Numbered from the stretch's first letter, positions 26,556 to 35,945 are shown. The stretch: DNA of 64,000 nt from Syntrophobacteraceae bacterium (GCA_031292215.1 JARLHO010000061.1:20596-84595); one strand, 5' to 3'. The notes: generated from the letters alone by a model not told the origin. Made by a program: numbers and translations.

Positions 26556-27779
26556 ATGGGGAAAAGAGAGGAACTGATCGTCGGTTTGGACCTTGGCACC
26601 ACCAAAGTCTGCGCCGTGGTCGGAGAAGTAACCGCTGAGGGAATCAATATCGTGGGAGTCGGGACCTATCCTTCTGCCGGGCTGAGGGGGGGAGTCGTTG
26701 TAAACATCGACCAGACGGTCAATTCCATAAAAAAAGCGGTCGAAGAGGCCGAGCTTATGGCCGGATGCGAGATCTCCTCAGTCTTTGCCGGAGTCGCCGG
26801 CACTCACGTCCAAAGCCTTAACAGCCATGGGGTCATCGCCATAAAGAGCCGCGAAGTGACATCCTCGGATGTAACCAGGGTCCTGGACGCGGCAAAAACG
26901 ATCGCACTTCCCTTCGACAGGCAGATACTCCACGTTTTGGCCCAGCAGTACATCGTGGACGACCAGGAGGGCATTCACCATCCGGTTGGAATGGCCGGAG
27001 TGAGGCTCGAAGCCAAGGTGCACATCATAACGGCCATGACCAGCGCGGTTCAAAATATCGTTAAATGCTGCGAGAGGGCTCACCTCCAGGTGAACGACGT
27101 TGTCCTCGAGTCTTTGGCCTCAAGCGGCGCGGTGCTCGACCCCGACGAAAAACAACTGGGCGTGGCCCTTATCGATATCGGCGGGGGAACCAGTGAAATA
27201 GCAGTTTTCCAAAATAACGGGATCCGCCACTCGACGGTCGTGGGTCTTGGCGGAAATCATATTACCTCCGACATCTCGGTGGGCCTGCGGTGCGCGATGG
27301 ACGAAGCCGAAAAGATCAAGAAAAAGTTTGGCTCCGCCCTGATCGAAGCGGTCGATCAGCAGGAAGTGATCGAGGTGGGATCCGTTGGCGGCCAAAAACC
27401 GCGCCAGCTCGCGCAGTCGATTCTTATCCAGATTATCGAAGCGCGGGTAAAGGAGATTCTAGACATTATCGAGTGGGAACTGGTGAGATCGGGGTTGATC
27501 GAATCCCTGCACGCGGGGGTGGTTCTGACCGGCGGGGTCTCACTGCTGCCCGGGATTCGCGAGCTTGCCGAAAGGGTGTTCGACATGCCCGTACGAATCG
27601 GGGTCCCGTCCAATTTCGGCGGACTGGGCGATGTGGTCAAAAACCCGATTTATTCGACGGCCACAGGACTTTTGCTTTATGGAAAAGAACACGGCGGGGG
27701 AATGCCGATGCGCGATACCCGCGCTTCGATGGGACCGGTTTGGGAAACCATAAAGCGCTGGTGGAAGGAATTTTGGTAA
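26556..27779 (+). CDS. ftsA: cell division protein FtsA
   Basis: 407-residue actin-like ATPase that anchors FtsZ to the membrane. Begins MGKREELIVGLDLGTTKVCAVV (phosphate 1 loop); LIDIGGGTSEIAVF is phosphate 2 and GVVLTGGVSLLPGIRELAE the adenosine motif. The C-terminal amphipathic helix (WETIKRWWKEFW) is the membrane anchor. The ATG at 26556 follows GAAAGG. Confidence 0.95.
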   Translation: MGKREELIVGLDLGTTKVCAVVGEVTAEGINIVGVGTYPSAGLRGGVVVNIDQTVNSIKKAVEEAELMAGCEISSVFAGVAGTHVQSLNSHGVIAIKSREVTSSDVTRVLDAAKTIALPFDRQILHVLAQQYIVDDQEGIHHPVGMAGVRLEAKVHIITAMTSAVQNIVKCCERAHLQVNDVVLESLASSGAVLDPDEKQLGVALIDIGGGTSEIAVFQNNGIRHSTVVGLGGNHITSDISVGLRCAMDEAEKIKKKFGSALIEAVDQQEVIEVGSVGGQKPRQLAQSILIQIIEARVKEILDIIEWELVRSGLIESLHAGVVLTGGVSLLPGIRELAERVFDMPVRIGVPSNFGGLGDVVKNPIYSTATGLLLYGKEHGGGMPMRDTRASMGPVWETIKRWWKEFW

Positions 27780-27837
27780 CTGGCGGCGTGCAGGGCATGC
27801 TGCTTTGAATTTTTAAGGCTTTTCAGGCGGAGAGCTC

Positions 27838-29133
27838 ATGGCAAGGAATGCGACCAAAAGGGGGAAGCTCAACATGGAACATACGACGATGGAACCTACC
27901 GGAGTCAGCAACAGGGCAAAAATTGCCGTCCTGGGAATAGGCGGGGGCGGGGGAAACGCCATTAACAACATGATAACGGCCGGTCTTGAGGGGGTAACTT
28001 TTATTGCCGCCAATACCGACTGGCAGGTGCTGGAAAGAAATCTGGCGCCGAAGAAAATTCAGCTCGGGACCAATCTGACCAGGGGCCTTGGCGCAGGCGG
28101 ACAGCCTGAAATGGGCGCAAAAGCCACCCAGGAGGACATCGATAAAATCCGCGAAGCGGTAACCGGCAACGACATGGTATTTATAACCGCCGGGTTGGGC
28201 GGCGGAACGGGGACAGGCGGCGCCCCGATCGCGGCCCAAATCTGCAAGGAAATAGGCGCCCTCACCGTGGCTGTCGTAACCAAGCCCTTCCAGGTCGAAG
28301 GAAAAGTACGCATCCGTCATGCGGAAGACGGCCTGAAAACGCTGCAGGAAACCGTCGATACGCTTATCACCATCCCCAACAACCGCCTGCTGTGCCTGGC
28401 CGACAAGCGGTCCACCTTCCTGGAAATGATAAAAAGAGCCGACGACGTCCTGCTCTACGCCGTTAAGGGCATCTCGGATCTGATCATAAAACAGGGCTAT
28501 ATCAACGTCGATTTCAACGACGTCAAAACTGTCATGGGAGAAATGGGGCTGGCCCTTATGGGCACCGGAGTCGGGCGCGGCGAAAACAGGGCCGCCCAGG
28601 CCGTGCAGCAGGCAATTTCGAGCCCGCTTCTGGAAGACGTCTCCATTCACGGCGCGCGGGCGGCTCTTATCAACATCTCGGCGGGCCCGGATCTGGGGAT
28701 GCACGAATTCGAAGAAGCTCTTTCCATCATTCAAAAAGAGGTCACCGACGAAGCCAACATCATCCTGGGCATGGTGATCGACGAGAAGATGGAAGACGAG
28801 ATACGTGTCACGGTGATCGCAACAGGCATCGGGAAAGTGACTCGGACAAAAGCAGCCGAACAGCCTGTGGTAAGGCCCATCAGAAGAATGAGGCCCGAGA
28901 GCGTCGTTCCGGCTATCGACTACGATCTTCTCCAGGTCCCGCCCGGCGTGCGGCAAAGACTTCCCATGAAAGACGCCGTTTCGGCCATGGATGAAATGGA
29001 ACCCGAACGCGACCTGCATCAGCCGGCGCAAAAAAGCCGCAGGACTCTGCTCCAGATGATTACCGGCGGCGGTCGCAGTCATGAGGAAGAAGACTTAAAC
29101 ATCCCCACCTTCATTAGAAGGCAGGCGGATTAG
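27838..29133 (+). CDS. ftsZ: cell division GTPase FtsZ
   Basis: 431 residues, the last gene of the dcw cluster. AVLGIGGGGGNAINNM starts the GTPase domain, GLGGGTGTGGAPI is the tubulin signature and NVDFNDVKTVMGEMG the catalytic T7 loop. A linker of about 90 residues leads to the conserved tail DLNIPTFIRRQ, which binds FtsA. About 25 residues precede the core. The ATG at 27838 follows GGAGAGC. Confidence 0.97.
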   Translation: MARNATKRGKLNMEHTTMEPTGVSNRAKIAVLGIGGGGGNAINNMITAGLEGVTFIAANTDWQVLERNLAPKKIQLGTNLTRGLGAGGQPEMGAKATQEDIDKIREAVTGNDMVFITAGLGGGTGTGGAPIAAQICKEIGALTVAVVTKPFQVEGKVRIRHAEDGLKTLQETVDTLITIPNNRLLCLADKRSTFLEMIKRADDVLLYAVKGISDLIIKQGYINVDFNDVKTVMGEMGLALMGTGVGRGENRAAQAVQQAISSPLLEDVSIHGARAALINISAGPDLGMHEFEEALSIIQKEVTDEANIILGMVIDEKMEDEIRVTVIATGIGKVTRTKAAEQPVVRPIRRMRPESVVPAIDYDLLQVPPGVRQRLPMKDAVSAMDEMEPERDLHQPAQKSRRTLLQMITGGGRSHEEEDLNIPTFIRRQAD

Positions 29134-29215
29134 GCTTCAAACCCATAAAAATCGCATCCGTAAAGCCATGAAAAGCCCCCCCTCTGTCGCCGAAATGGTG
29201 GCGGAGGAGGGTCCT

Positions 29216-29474
29216 GCGGCGTGTCGCCGCAGACGGGTTGCCAAGCCCCGACCTGCGCCGGCGGCAGTCCGCACCGCCTGCCGGGTGATGTATTCACCGA
29301 AGTTTCATCTCGTTCAAACCGCATCCCCGGAGGCGGTGGCCCCGCTTATAGGAAACATCATTTTTAGAATAGGTGAAACGAAGTGCAACCCATCGCCCCT
29401 TGACGCATCTTTTTTGAAACTTCAGCTTGAAAGGGCCGTGGCGCCCCGCTTAAATCCCGCGAAACGCCGGACTG
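29216..29474. repeat. intergenic mosaic repeat, copy B
   Basis: Same three blocks as copy A (2980-3216), but block 3 (29299-29351) here precedes block 2 (about 29425-29474). Block 1 at 29216-29287 opens with a perfect hairpin of GCGGCG/CGCCGC type. It sits in the gene-free stretch after ftsZ. No protein-coding gene is supported within it. Confidence 0.65.
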
Positions 29475-29646
29475 TGAAATTGGCGCTAAACACAAAGAAG
29501 TCTGTTTGACACAAGGGACGGCGGAGTAATAATCTGAAAAGGCTCGATAAAATTTGGCCACTCTGAAAAAATGGCGCCGCTGATGCCACAATTGTGAGCG
29601 CGCTGCGCCCGCAATAATTTCTTCAACTTTTACCCAAAGCAAAACC

Positions 29647-29795
29647 ATGCCGAAAAAAGAGCGCAAGGTTGCGACCACGGGAGGGTTTTACAATCCGACA
29701 AGGATTATCAAAACCTCCTTCGGGAACTCCAAGCCGAGTACAAGGGGAAACTGCGAAGCGAAATGAAAATCAAAAAGGCCCTTCCGGATTTATGA
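29647..29795 (+). pseudogene. small coding remnant, unknown
   Basis: An ATG at 29647 opens MPKKERKVATTGGFYNPTRI, and a different frame just downstream reads KDYQNLLRELQAEYKGKLRS and ends at 29795. Together they look like one short protein broken by a frameshift. I cannot name a family. The rest of the 29134-29899 gap is repeat copy B and unannotated sequence. Confidence 0.2.
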
Positions 29796-29899
29796 TCGAT
29801 GCGGAGGACAACTCCAACCATTGGTTGGAAAATCTGCAACCCCTTTGCCCTTCCCAATCCCAAGCGCGCCAGGGGAGCTGGATAGCCGCGAATTTTTGT

Positions 29900-30250
29900 T
29901 TAAGAGGGTTGAGGTTCCAGGGCCTCGCTCACGGCCTCGGGGTTGCGGGCAATAACGACAAGGTAGGCGCGTGCTGCCGCGTCGGGCTCTTTGCGGTTTT
30001 GCTCCCAATCGCGAAGCGTGCCGAGCGGGATATGGAATCGCGCCGCAAACCCTTCTTGGCTAAGGCCAAGCGCACGCCGAACGATTGTCACCCGCGGCGT
30101 GCGCTTCATGAGCTTTTCATTGTCAGGCGTAATGGGGTGCGCGTCGGGATCTCTCAAGGCGGCAACATGGCGTTGCGCTTCGGTCATGGCGTCGAAGCGT
30201 TCCCAATCGTGTCTAGTAGGCGTTTTCTTCGTGATATCGGCGTTTTTCAT
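29900..30250 (-). CDS. brnA: BrnA-like antitoxin (HTH domain)
   Basis: 116 residues. The N-terminal half (RHDWERFDAMTEAQRHVAAL) is typical of antitoxins of the BrnA/HigA-like type that follow BrnT, and the C-terminal half is an Xre-type HTH (RRALGLSQEGFAARFHIPLGTLRDWEQ). The ATG at 30250 follows GGAGCTG and overlaps the end of the toxin gene by 38 bases. BrnA binds its promoter and neutralises BrnT. It is intact although the toxin frame is not. Confidence 0.75.
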   Translation of the reverse strand: MKNADITKKTPTRHDWERFDAMTEAQRHVAALRDPDAHPITPDNEKLMKRTPRVTIVRRALGLSQEGFAARFHIPLGTLRDWEQNRKEPDAAARAYLVVIARNPEAVSEALEPQPS

Positions 30251-30500
30251 AGGTTTCAGCTCCTCGGGCCGAAATAATGCGAATTTTATCATTTCTCACG
30301 GTGTAAGCGACATACAATAAGCGATTCTCCACCATGCCCAGGATGGAATATCGATCTTCGCCATGCGGCGCGCGCTCATCGAGCCAATCGAGGGCAAAGG
30401 CGTCTTTGAACACGTCTTGCGCTGTCTCAAATCTAACGCCATGAACGGCGTAGTTTTCGACGGCCTTGGTATCGTCTCATTCAAAAGATTCATCACTCAT
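30213..30500 (-). pseudogene. brnT: BrnT-like ribonuclease toxin with an in-frame TGA
   Basis: Reading from an ATG at 30500 gives MSDESFE, then TGA at 30477-30479, then an open frame DDTKAVENYAVHG...FALDWLDERAPHGEDRYSILGM...IRIISARGAETYEKRRYHEENAY. BrnT proteins normally read E-W-D at the TGA, so a TGG-to-TGA change is the simplest explanation. Downstream the C-terminal core with RIISAR is intact. Internal re-initiation could only give a truncated toxin. Confidence 0.75.
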
Positions 30501-30583
30501 GGAGCGTACTGCTTAGCCGTAGTGTAGTCAATTTTCTTGCGCCCCATGCGGGGACCAGCTCCAGCCGTTCACCGGGGAAAACT

Positions 30584-31606
30584 TCATCTGTCGTAGCTCT
30601 TAGCAAGCCGAGGCCTCCCCGAATATCCTCCAAACCGCTGCCGGTATTCTCTGGGCCCCAAGCCGGTTAGCTTTCCGAACACCTTTCTAAAAAATGGAAC
30701 GTCTTCATAGCCGACCCTATACGTGATCTCGTTAAAGCTTAAGTCCCCCTCCTCCAGGAACCGTTTGGCCATTTCCACCCGCAATTGCTGCTGATACCCC
30801 AAAGGTGTCACACCTGTCGCCCGTTTGAATCGCCGTTCCAACGAACGACGGCTTATGCGGAATTTCCCCGCCAGTTCGGCGTAATCGATCGGTTCGGCGC
30901 AATGCTTTTCGATCCAACTTCGGCTCTTATCGACAAGAGGATCTCCATGGTCTTCTGGAAGAAAATAGCTCTTGTAGGGGGTTTGCGTTTCCCGCCCAAG
31001 GTCCAGGATCATTGTCTTGGCCGATTGCACCGCGGTTTGCCTGCCACAGAACTTTTCAACCAGGTAAAGGGATAAATCCATTCCCGCGCTCACCCCCGCG
31101 GAACAATAGAGACGGTCCTGGTCGAGAAACATTAGGTCTTCTTTTAAACTCACTTTGGGGTATCGCCGTCGGAAGGTCTCCGTAAACCCCCAGTGAAGGG
31201 TGGCGGCTTTACCGTCCAATAATCCCGTTTCGGCCAGCAAAAAGACCCCCGTGCAAATTGTTGCCACGTGGCTCCCGCGTTCATATTGCCGGCGCAGCCA
31301 CGGGACAAGGTTCGGACCGGTTTCGAGTATCCGATCTATATAGGTCGCCGATGCAATAATGATCAGGTCCGTTTCTTTAACATCTTCAATGGCGCAATGG
31401 GGCTGAATTTGGATTTTATTGAGGCATTGAATGGGTTGTCCGTCCACCGATGCGATGGTCACATCGAAAAACGGGGTCTGAGGAGATTTGCTCACCCGGT
31501 TCCAGAGCCTTCCCGCCTGGTTCAAGATATCCATGGGACCGAAAATGGTAGTTGCCATGGAATTATAAAGCCCGAGAATCGTAACCTTTCCGGGGATGGT
31601 GCTCAT
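30584..31606 (-). CDS. GlxA-type transcriptional regulator (DJ-1/PfpI domain plus AraC HTH)
   Basis: About 340 residues. The first 200 form a class I glutamine amidotransferase/DJ-1-like domain (VTILGLYNSMATTIFGPMDILN; ATICTGVFLLAETGLLDGK), with the conserved Cys in the nucleophile-elbow-like ICTGVFLL. The C-terminal 100 are an AraC double HTH (RISRRSLERRFKRATGVTPLGY; ITYRVGYEDVPFFRKVFGKLTG). Family members regulate metabolism of small nitrogen compounds or stress genes. The second of two adjacent ATGs (31606) has better spacing from GGGAG. It is divergent from a DUF3795 gene that may be its target. Confidence 0.85.
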   Translation of the reverse strand: MSTIPGKVTILGLYNSMATTIFGPMDILNQAGRLWNRVSKSPQTPFFDVTIASVDGQPIQCLNKIQIQPHCAIEDVKETDLIIIASATYIDRILETGPNLVPWLRRQYERGSHVATICTGVFLLAETGLLDGKAATLHWGFTETFRRRYPKVSLKEDLMFLDQDRLYCSAGVSAGMDLSLYLVEKFCGRQTAVQSAKTMILDLGRETQTPYKSYFLPEDHGDPLVDKSRSWIEKHCAEPIDYAELAGKFRISRRSLERRFKRATGVTPLGYQQQLRVEMAKRFLEEGDLSFNEITYRVGYEDVPFFRKVFGKLTGLGPREYRQRFGGYSGRPRLAKSYDR

Positions 31607-31764
31607 CATTTTCTCCCGGTATAAAAGTGTAGATATGACGATATCGCCATCTAAAATGTCGTTTGTGCCACTTTTGCCCCCGGAACGCAACCTCTATGAT
31701 TCGGCCAACGGTTTGCTTCGACCATGTACCTGGCAAGAACTTATGTGGCAAAAGGAGAAAATGA

Positions 31765-32220
31765 ATGGAATATGAACGAATACTTTCGGCAATCGCCCCA
31801 TGCGGCCTTAGCTGCGAAACATGTTTTGCCCGCGTGGACGGGGGCATACACCAACTCAGTCGGGAACTAAGAGAGAAACTGGGCAATTTCTCGGCCTACG
31901 CCAAACGATTTGAAAACATGCTGGAGGCGCCTGTTTTCGAAAAATACCCCGACTTCGAGGCGATGCTCGATTACTTTTGTTCAAATAATTGCAACGGATG
32001 CCGAAGCGAGCAGTGCAGGCTGTTCAAAGACTGCGGGATTCGCCCCTGCCACCAGGAAAAAGGAGTGGATTTTTGCTTTCAATGTGAGGAGTTTCCCTGC
32101 TCGAAGACCAACTTCGACGAAAGTCTGCGCAGGGCGTGGGTGCTGATCAATGAAAAAATCCGGAAAACAGGGATCGAGCAATACTACGAAAAAACCAGGC
32201 GCCGCCCACGGTATGTCTAA
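31765..32220 (+). CDS. DUF3795-type cysteine-rich protein
   Basis: 151 residues with the DUF3795 pattern: SAIAPCGLSCETCFAR at the start, then NNCNGCRSEQCRLFKDCGIRPC and FCFQCEEFPC. Twelve or more cysteines suggest a zinc or Fe-S binding protein. Function is unknown. The ATG at 31765 follows AAAGGAG. Divergent from the GlxA-type regulator. Confidence 0.8.
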   Translation: MEYERILSAIAPCGLSCETCFARVDGGIHQLSRELREKLGNFSAYAKRFENMLEAPVFEKYPDFEAMLDYFCSNNCNGCRSEQCRLFKDCGIRPCHQEKGVDFCFQCEEFPCSKTNFDESLRRAWVLINEKIRKTGIEQYYEKTRRRPRYV

Positions 32221-32273
32221 AAACAAAGCAAAGACAGCTCCGGGTTGGCGGTTTGCCCTGCCCCAACCCGGTG

Positions 32274-32453
32274 CTACCGGCTGGTAAGTCTTACTCTGAC
32301 TTTAACGTCACCTTTTTTGTCGATAATCTCTTCGACCTTGGCTCTGAGTTTTCTGTCGCTCCCCATGAAGTCCCCGTGCGCCTGGATGGAAACGACAAGC
32401 TCGCACTGCTCGACTTCCACCTTGGCCGACGGGATCTTCTGTATCAGGCCGCC
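32274..32453 (-). pseudogene. possible gene 3' remnant without a start
   Basis: A minus-strand frame reads GGLIQKIPSAKVEVEQCELV, VSIQAHGDFMGSDRKLRAKV and EEIIDKKGDVKVRVRLTSR before a stop at 32274. The composition is that of a real protein, but no start is present: the frame runs up into the perfect inverted repeat at 32433-32482. A truncated gene is the likely explanation. Family not recognised. Confidence 0.3.
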
Positions 32454-32482
32454 TGCGCGCGGGCGGCCTGATACAGAAGATC
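32433..32482. repeat. perfect 21-bp inverted repeat with 8-base loop
   Basis: Bases 32433-32453 and 32462-32482 are exact reverse complements around TGCGCGCG. It lies in the 399-base gap ahead of the Fe-S protein gene at 32620, beyond the 3' end of the DUF3795 gene. No T-run follows on the plus strand within a few bases, so it is not a standard terminator. Confidence 0.85.
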
Positions 32483-32619
32483 GATCTGCTTTCGGTTGAC
32501 AGAAGTTATTATTGCGACAATTGTCTTTTTTTTTTCGCCCCGGACGGTAAAATGAGCCGAGCCGAGCCGCCCCTGTCGGGACGCTCGATACATTGCGAAC
32601 ACAAAGGGGAAAAGAAAAA

Positions 32620-33720
32620 ATGAGTACGGTCTACGAAAAGCTAAGACACCATTTGGACAGCCTCCCGGGAGGGTTTCCGGCCACCGAAAACGGCGTGGAG
32701 ATAAGGATACTCAAACGACTTTTCACTCCCGAAGAGGCCGAAATCGCCCCCTTTGTGGGCATGAAGCTGGAGCCGGCCGAAGCTATCGCCCGAAAGGCCG
32801 GAATGGATACGGACAAGGTCGACGCGCTTTTGCACAGCATGGCCAGACGGGGTCTTATCTTTAGCATCGAAACGGTTGGTCGCCCCCACGTGTTCATGGC
32901 CGCGCAGTTTGTCGTAGGTATATGGGAATACCACGTAAACGACCTCGACAAGGATTTTGTAAAGGACATGCAGGAATACTCCCCCGTATTGTTTCGGGAG
33001 GCATTCGGACCCCTTCCCCAGTTGAGGACCATACCGGTTGGCAAAAGCATCCAGGCCGGCATGGAGGTCCTCCCCCACGAACAGGCCGAGGAGCTGGTGA
33101 GAAAGCAAAGCAAATTTCTGGTCGCCCCCTGCATCTGCCGCCGTGAACACGAACTAAGCGGAGGCGGGTGCCAAAAGCTTATGGATGGCTGTCTCGTATT
33201 TGGCTGGGGGGCCGACTACTACGAGCGAAACGGCCTGGGGCGGCTTATCACCCTCGAAGAGACCCTCGAAATCCTGCGCAAAGCCGATGAAGAGGGACTG
33301 GTGCTCCAGCCGGGCAATTCCCGCGATATCGTAAACATCTGTCTTTGCTGCGGAGATTGCTGCCAGGTCCTAAAGAACCTCAAGCTCTATCCCGCCCCGG
33401 GAGATCTGTCCTCATCGCCTTTCCGGGTCGAACTAGACGAGGAGGCATGCATCGGGTGCGGGACCTGCCCCGATAGGTGCCAAATGGACGCGCTGGAAAT
33501 GCAGGGAGAAAAGGCGGCCCTAAAACCTGAGAGGTGCATCGGGTGCGGTCTTTGCGTATCCACCTGCCCCACGGAGGCGCTAAAGCTTATCCGAAAGCCC
33601 CTGGACATGCAGCCGGAGGTGCCCAAAAACCAGATTGAGGCCTTTATTCTCCGGGGGAAATTGAGAGCGCAGGCAAAAGCGGGCTTAAACGACAAACTCG
33701 AACGGCTTAAAAAAATTTAA
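32620..33720 (+). CDS. winged-helix plus multi-[4Fe-4S] ferredoxin-like protein
   Basis: 366 residues. The first 110 resemble a winged-helix module (RILKRLFTPEEAEIAPFVG...LHSMARRGLIF). The middle has CICRREHEL and NICLCCGDCCQVLKNL. The C-terminal third is a two-cluster bacterial ferredoxin (CIGCGTCPDRC...C and CIGCGLCVSTCP). Such proteins are common in anaerobic Deltaproteobacteria and presumably carry electrons to an unknown acceptor. The ATG at 32620 follows AAGGGGA. Confidence 0.8.
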   Translation: MSTVYEKLRHHLDSLPGGFPATENGVEIRILKRLFTPEEAEIAPFVGMKLEPAEAIARKAGMDTDKVDALLHSMARRGLIFSIETVGRPHVFMAAQFVVGIWEYHVNDLDKDFVKDMQEYSPVLFREAFGPLPQLRTIPVGKSIQAGMEVLPHEQAEELVRKQSKFLVAPCICRREHELSGGGCQKLMDGCLVFGWGADYYERNGLGRLITLEETLEILRKADEEGLVLQPGNSRDIVNICLCCGDCCQVLKNLKLYPAPGDLSSSPFRVELDEEACIGCGTCPDRCQMDALEMQGEKAALKPERCIGCGLCVSTCPTEALKLIRKPLDMQPEVPKNQIEAFILRGKLRAQAKAGLNDKLERLKKI

Positions 33721-33811
33721 AACCCGGGGGAAAACTGCCCCGAAGCCTTAAAGTGTTTTGCTCTGCGCGGTGCGTTAAGTTCACCAAAACCGCAAAGGCC
33801 CGTCTGTTCCT

Positions 33812-33860
33812 CGGCAAGGGCAACCCGAAATCGTCTCATATCGATTGGTTACCCTTGCCG
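33812..33860. repeat. large hairpin in the gap before the radical-SAM gene
   Basis: CGGCAAGGGCAACC (33812-33825) pairs with 33847-33860 with one mismatch, and an inner AATCG/CGATT stem continues the structure. No T-run follows. Otherwise the 288-base gap 33721-34008 holds nothing I recognise. Confidence 0.5.
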
Positions 33861-34008
33861 CCGACATCTGATTTCGATACTCTCATTTGGCCCACAGTGA
33901 TAACAACGTTCGCACAAACTCGGCATTGAGCACAAAACCTCGTGTAACCAGGTAACCGATCCCTGCCTTTCGTCCTGTGTCGGGTGATCGCCACTAAATG
34001 GGGGAGCC

Positions 34009-35751
34009 ATGAAAATTCTTCTCATCTATCCGTACTTTCTCGAGGAGCGTAATGAAGAGGAGAACATCAGCGCTGTCCCGATGGGGCTTTACTACCTTGG
34101 CGCACTTCTGCTCCACGAGGGTTACGACGCGGAAATATTGAATTTTTACCGTGACGGCCGCAACCCTCAAAAAATAAGGGAACTACTGACGCAGAAGAAC
34201 GCTGACATCGTAGGGATTTCGGTATTCAATGCCAATCGCTGGGGCGGCGTCGAGACGGCACGAATCGTTAAGGAAGTGGCCCCGGAGGCAAAGATCGTTT
34301 TCGGGGGAGTGGGCGCGACGTTTCTTTGGGACCATTTCCTGCAAAACTTCCGGGAGATCGACTATATCGTGCTGGGAGAGGGAGAATATAGTTTCCTGCA
34401 GTTGGTCAGATTCCTAGACAACGGCTCGCGGGGCGATCCCGCCGCCATCAAGGGGATCGCTTTCAGGAATGGGTCCCAAATCGTTCGAACAGCACCTGCC
34501 GATCCCATTGAAGATTTGGACAAACTGCCCAACCCTGCCAGGTACTTCACTTACCAGCACCTATCCCTTACCAGGGGCTGTCCGGGGAATTGCGCTTACT
34601 GCGGATCGCCTCGATTCTGGGGACATAAGGTGAGGTTCCATTCCGTTTCGTATTTCGTGGATCAATTGGAGCTCCTCTATCGGAAGGGGATTAGCTTTTT
34701 CTACATCTCCGACGACATCTTCACGATGAGAAAAGAGCTGGCGATAGTTGTCTGCAAAGAAATCTTGAGCCGTGGCCTCTCCATATCATGGTACGCTATT
34801 TCCCATGTCAACAACGTGGACGAAGAGATACTCTACTGGATGCGAAAGGCAGGATGCATTCAGATCAGTTACGGGGTTGAAAGCGGATCTGAAAAGATAC
34901 GCAGGAAGCTTAACAAAAGGATTGAAAACGAGCGGGTCAAGAGGGCTTTTTCCCTGACGACGCGCTATGGCATCCTGGCCCGCGCCTACATAATCTATGC
35001 GTGCCCGGGTGAGTCGCCGGCAACGATAAGCGAAACCGAAGAGCTCATTCGCGAGATTAAGCCTCTTAGCGTTCTTTTCTATGTCTTGCGGGTTTTCCCC
35101 GGTACGGCCCTCTACGACGACGTAAAAGAAAGAATGCAGATCACCGATGAGGTATGGCTAAATCCCATCGAGGATATACTCTACCTCGAAACGGATCCGG
35201 ACATGGCGAACGAGGAGGTTCTGACATTCAGGGACCGGTTGAGAAAGACCTTCCATGAAGGCCTCCCATCTTTTGTAGATGCAATAGAGTTCGAAGATAT
35301 CCATGAATTGCACCCTTTGTACGCCGATTTCCTCTCAAGACTTGGAATCACCTTCAGTCATGGGGATTATGCCCGGATCGAAGCCATACCGGATAAGGAA
35401 GCGATTGCGCTCAGGCTTTTCACGAGAGCCTTGTGCTATTCCCCCCACGCCAGGGCCTACCTGGGACTGGCAATGATCAAGCAGAAGAATCGGGAGTACA
35501 GGGAATCGATCGAGTTGCTAACGGAGGCCATCCGACTTTTCCCGGACAGTGAACCGCTGCATATCTGCCTGGGTGTGAGCTACATGAACCTTGGAGAGTT
35601 CAGCGATGCACTCTCGACCTTGATGAAATTCCAGGACTCACCGAATGCCCTTCAACAGATAGCAACGTGCCACAGGGCACTGGGGCAGCCAGACAAAGAG
35701 CAGTCCTTCCTGAATAGATTGAGAGTATTAGCTACGAGCGCCACGAATTGA
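34009..35751 (+). CDS. B12-binding-domain radical SAM protein with TPR-like C-terminus
   Basis: 580 residues. A cobalamin-binding fold opens the protein (MKILLIYPYF...VPMGLYYLGALLLHEGYDAEIL...DIVGISVF). The radical-SAM core carries CPGNCAYCGSPRFWG, the CxxxCxxC cluster site, near residue 190, with GVESGS further on. The last 120 residues are two or three TPR-like repeats (ALCYSPHARAYLGLAMIKQKN; LHICLGVSYMNLGEFSDAL). The canonical cobalamin-ligand motif DxHxxG is not evident, so B12 may not bind. Start preceded by GGGGGAG. Substrate unknown. Confidence 0.85.
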   Translation: MKILLIYPYFLEERNEEENISAVPMGLYYLGALLLHEGYDAEILNFYRDGRNPQKIRELLTQKNADIVGISVFNANRWGGVETARIVKEVAPEAKIVFGGVGATFLWDHFLQNFREIDYIVLGEGEYSFLQLVRFLDNGSRGDPAAIKGIAFRNGSQIVRTAPADPIEDLDKLPNPARYFTYQHLSLTRGCPGNCAYCGSPRFWGHKVRFHSVSYFVDQLELLYRKGISFFYISDDIFTMRKELAIVVCKEILSRGLSISWYAISHVNNVDEEILYWMRKAGCIQISYGVESGSEKIRRKLNKRIENERVKRAFSLTTRYGILARAYIIYACPGESPATISETEELIREIKPLSVLFYVLRVFPGTALYDDVKERMQITDEVWLNPIEDILYLETDPDMANEEVLTFRDRLRKTFHEGLPSFVDAIEFEDIHELHPLYADFLSRLGITFSHGDYARIEAIPDKEAIALRLFTRALCYSPHARAYLGLAMIKQKNREYRESIELLTEAIRLFPDSEPLHICLGVSYMNLGEFSDALSTLMKFQDSPNALQQIATCHRALGQPDKEQSFLNRLRVLATSATN

Positions 35752-35904
35752 ATCGAGGCGTATGGAGCCACTCTTCCCGCTACGGGGAAGCAGCCCGATT
35801 TGCCAAAGGACCTTTTTTCTCTGGAGCGATTACCTGCTCTTCTACGGGATGAGGCAAATACTTCTTGACATATAAAAGCGGGTCCGGTACGACGGCTAAA
35901 TATT

Positions 35905-35918
35905 ACCGACCGGTCGGT
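35905..35918. promoter_or_regulatory. 14-bp palindromic operator for the TetR regulator
   Basis: ACCGACCGGTCGGT is a perfect palindrome 27 bases ahead of the TetR start codon and downstream of TTGACA at 35865-35870. Palindromes of this kind are usual autoregulatory sites of TetR repressors. Confidence 0.7.
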
Positions 35919-35945
35919 CTTATTTTCCCCCAGGAGCCACTCCCC

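Noticed and set aside
27823..29082. Long open frame on the minus strand opposite ftsZ
   Set aside because: It is the complement of a clear FtsZ gene with normal codon pattern; high GC at third positions leaves long empty antisense frames. The same holds for the minus frame at 18415-19251 over murE.
29669..30277. 202-codon frame on the plus strand
   Set aside because: Antisense to the brnA antitoxin gene, which has clear HTH similarity and a ribosome site.
30477..30479. TGA in brnT as selenocysteine
   Set aside because: The expected residue is Trp, not Cys, and I see no convincing SECIS-like hairpin downstream.
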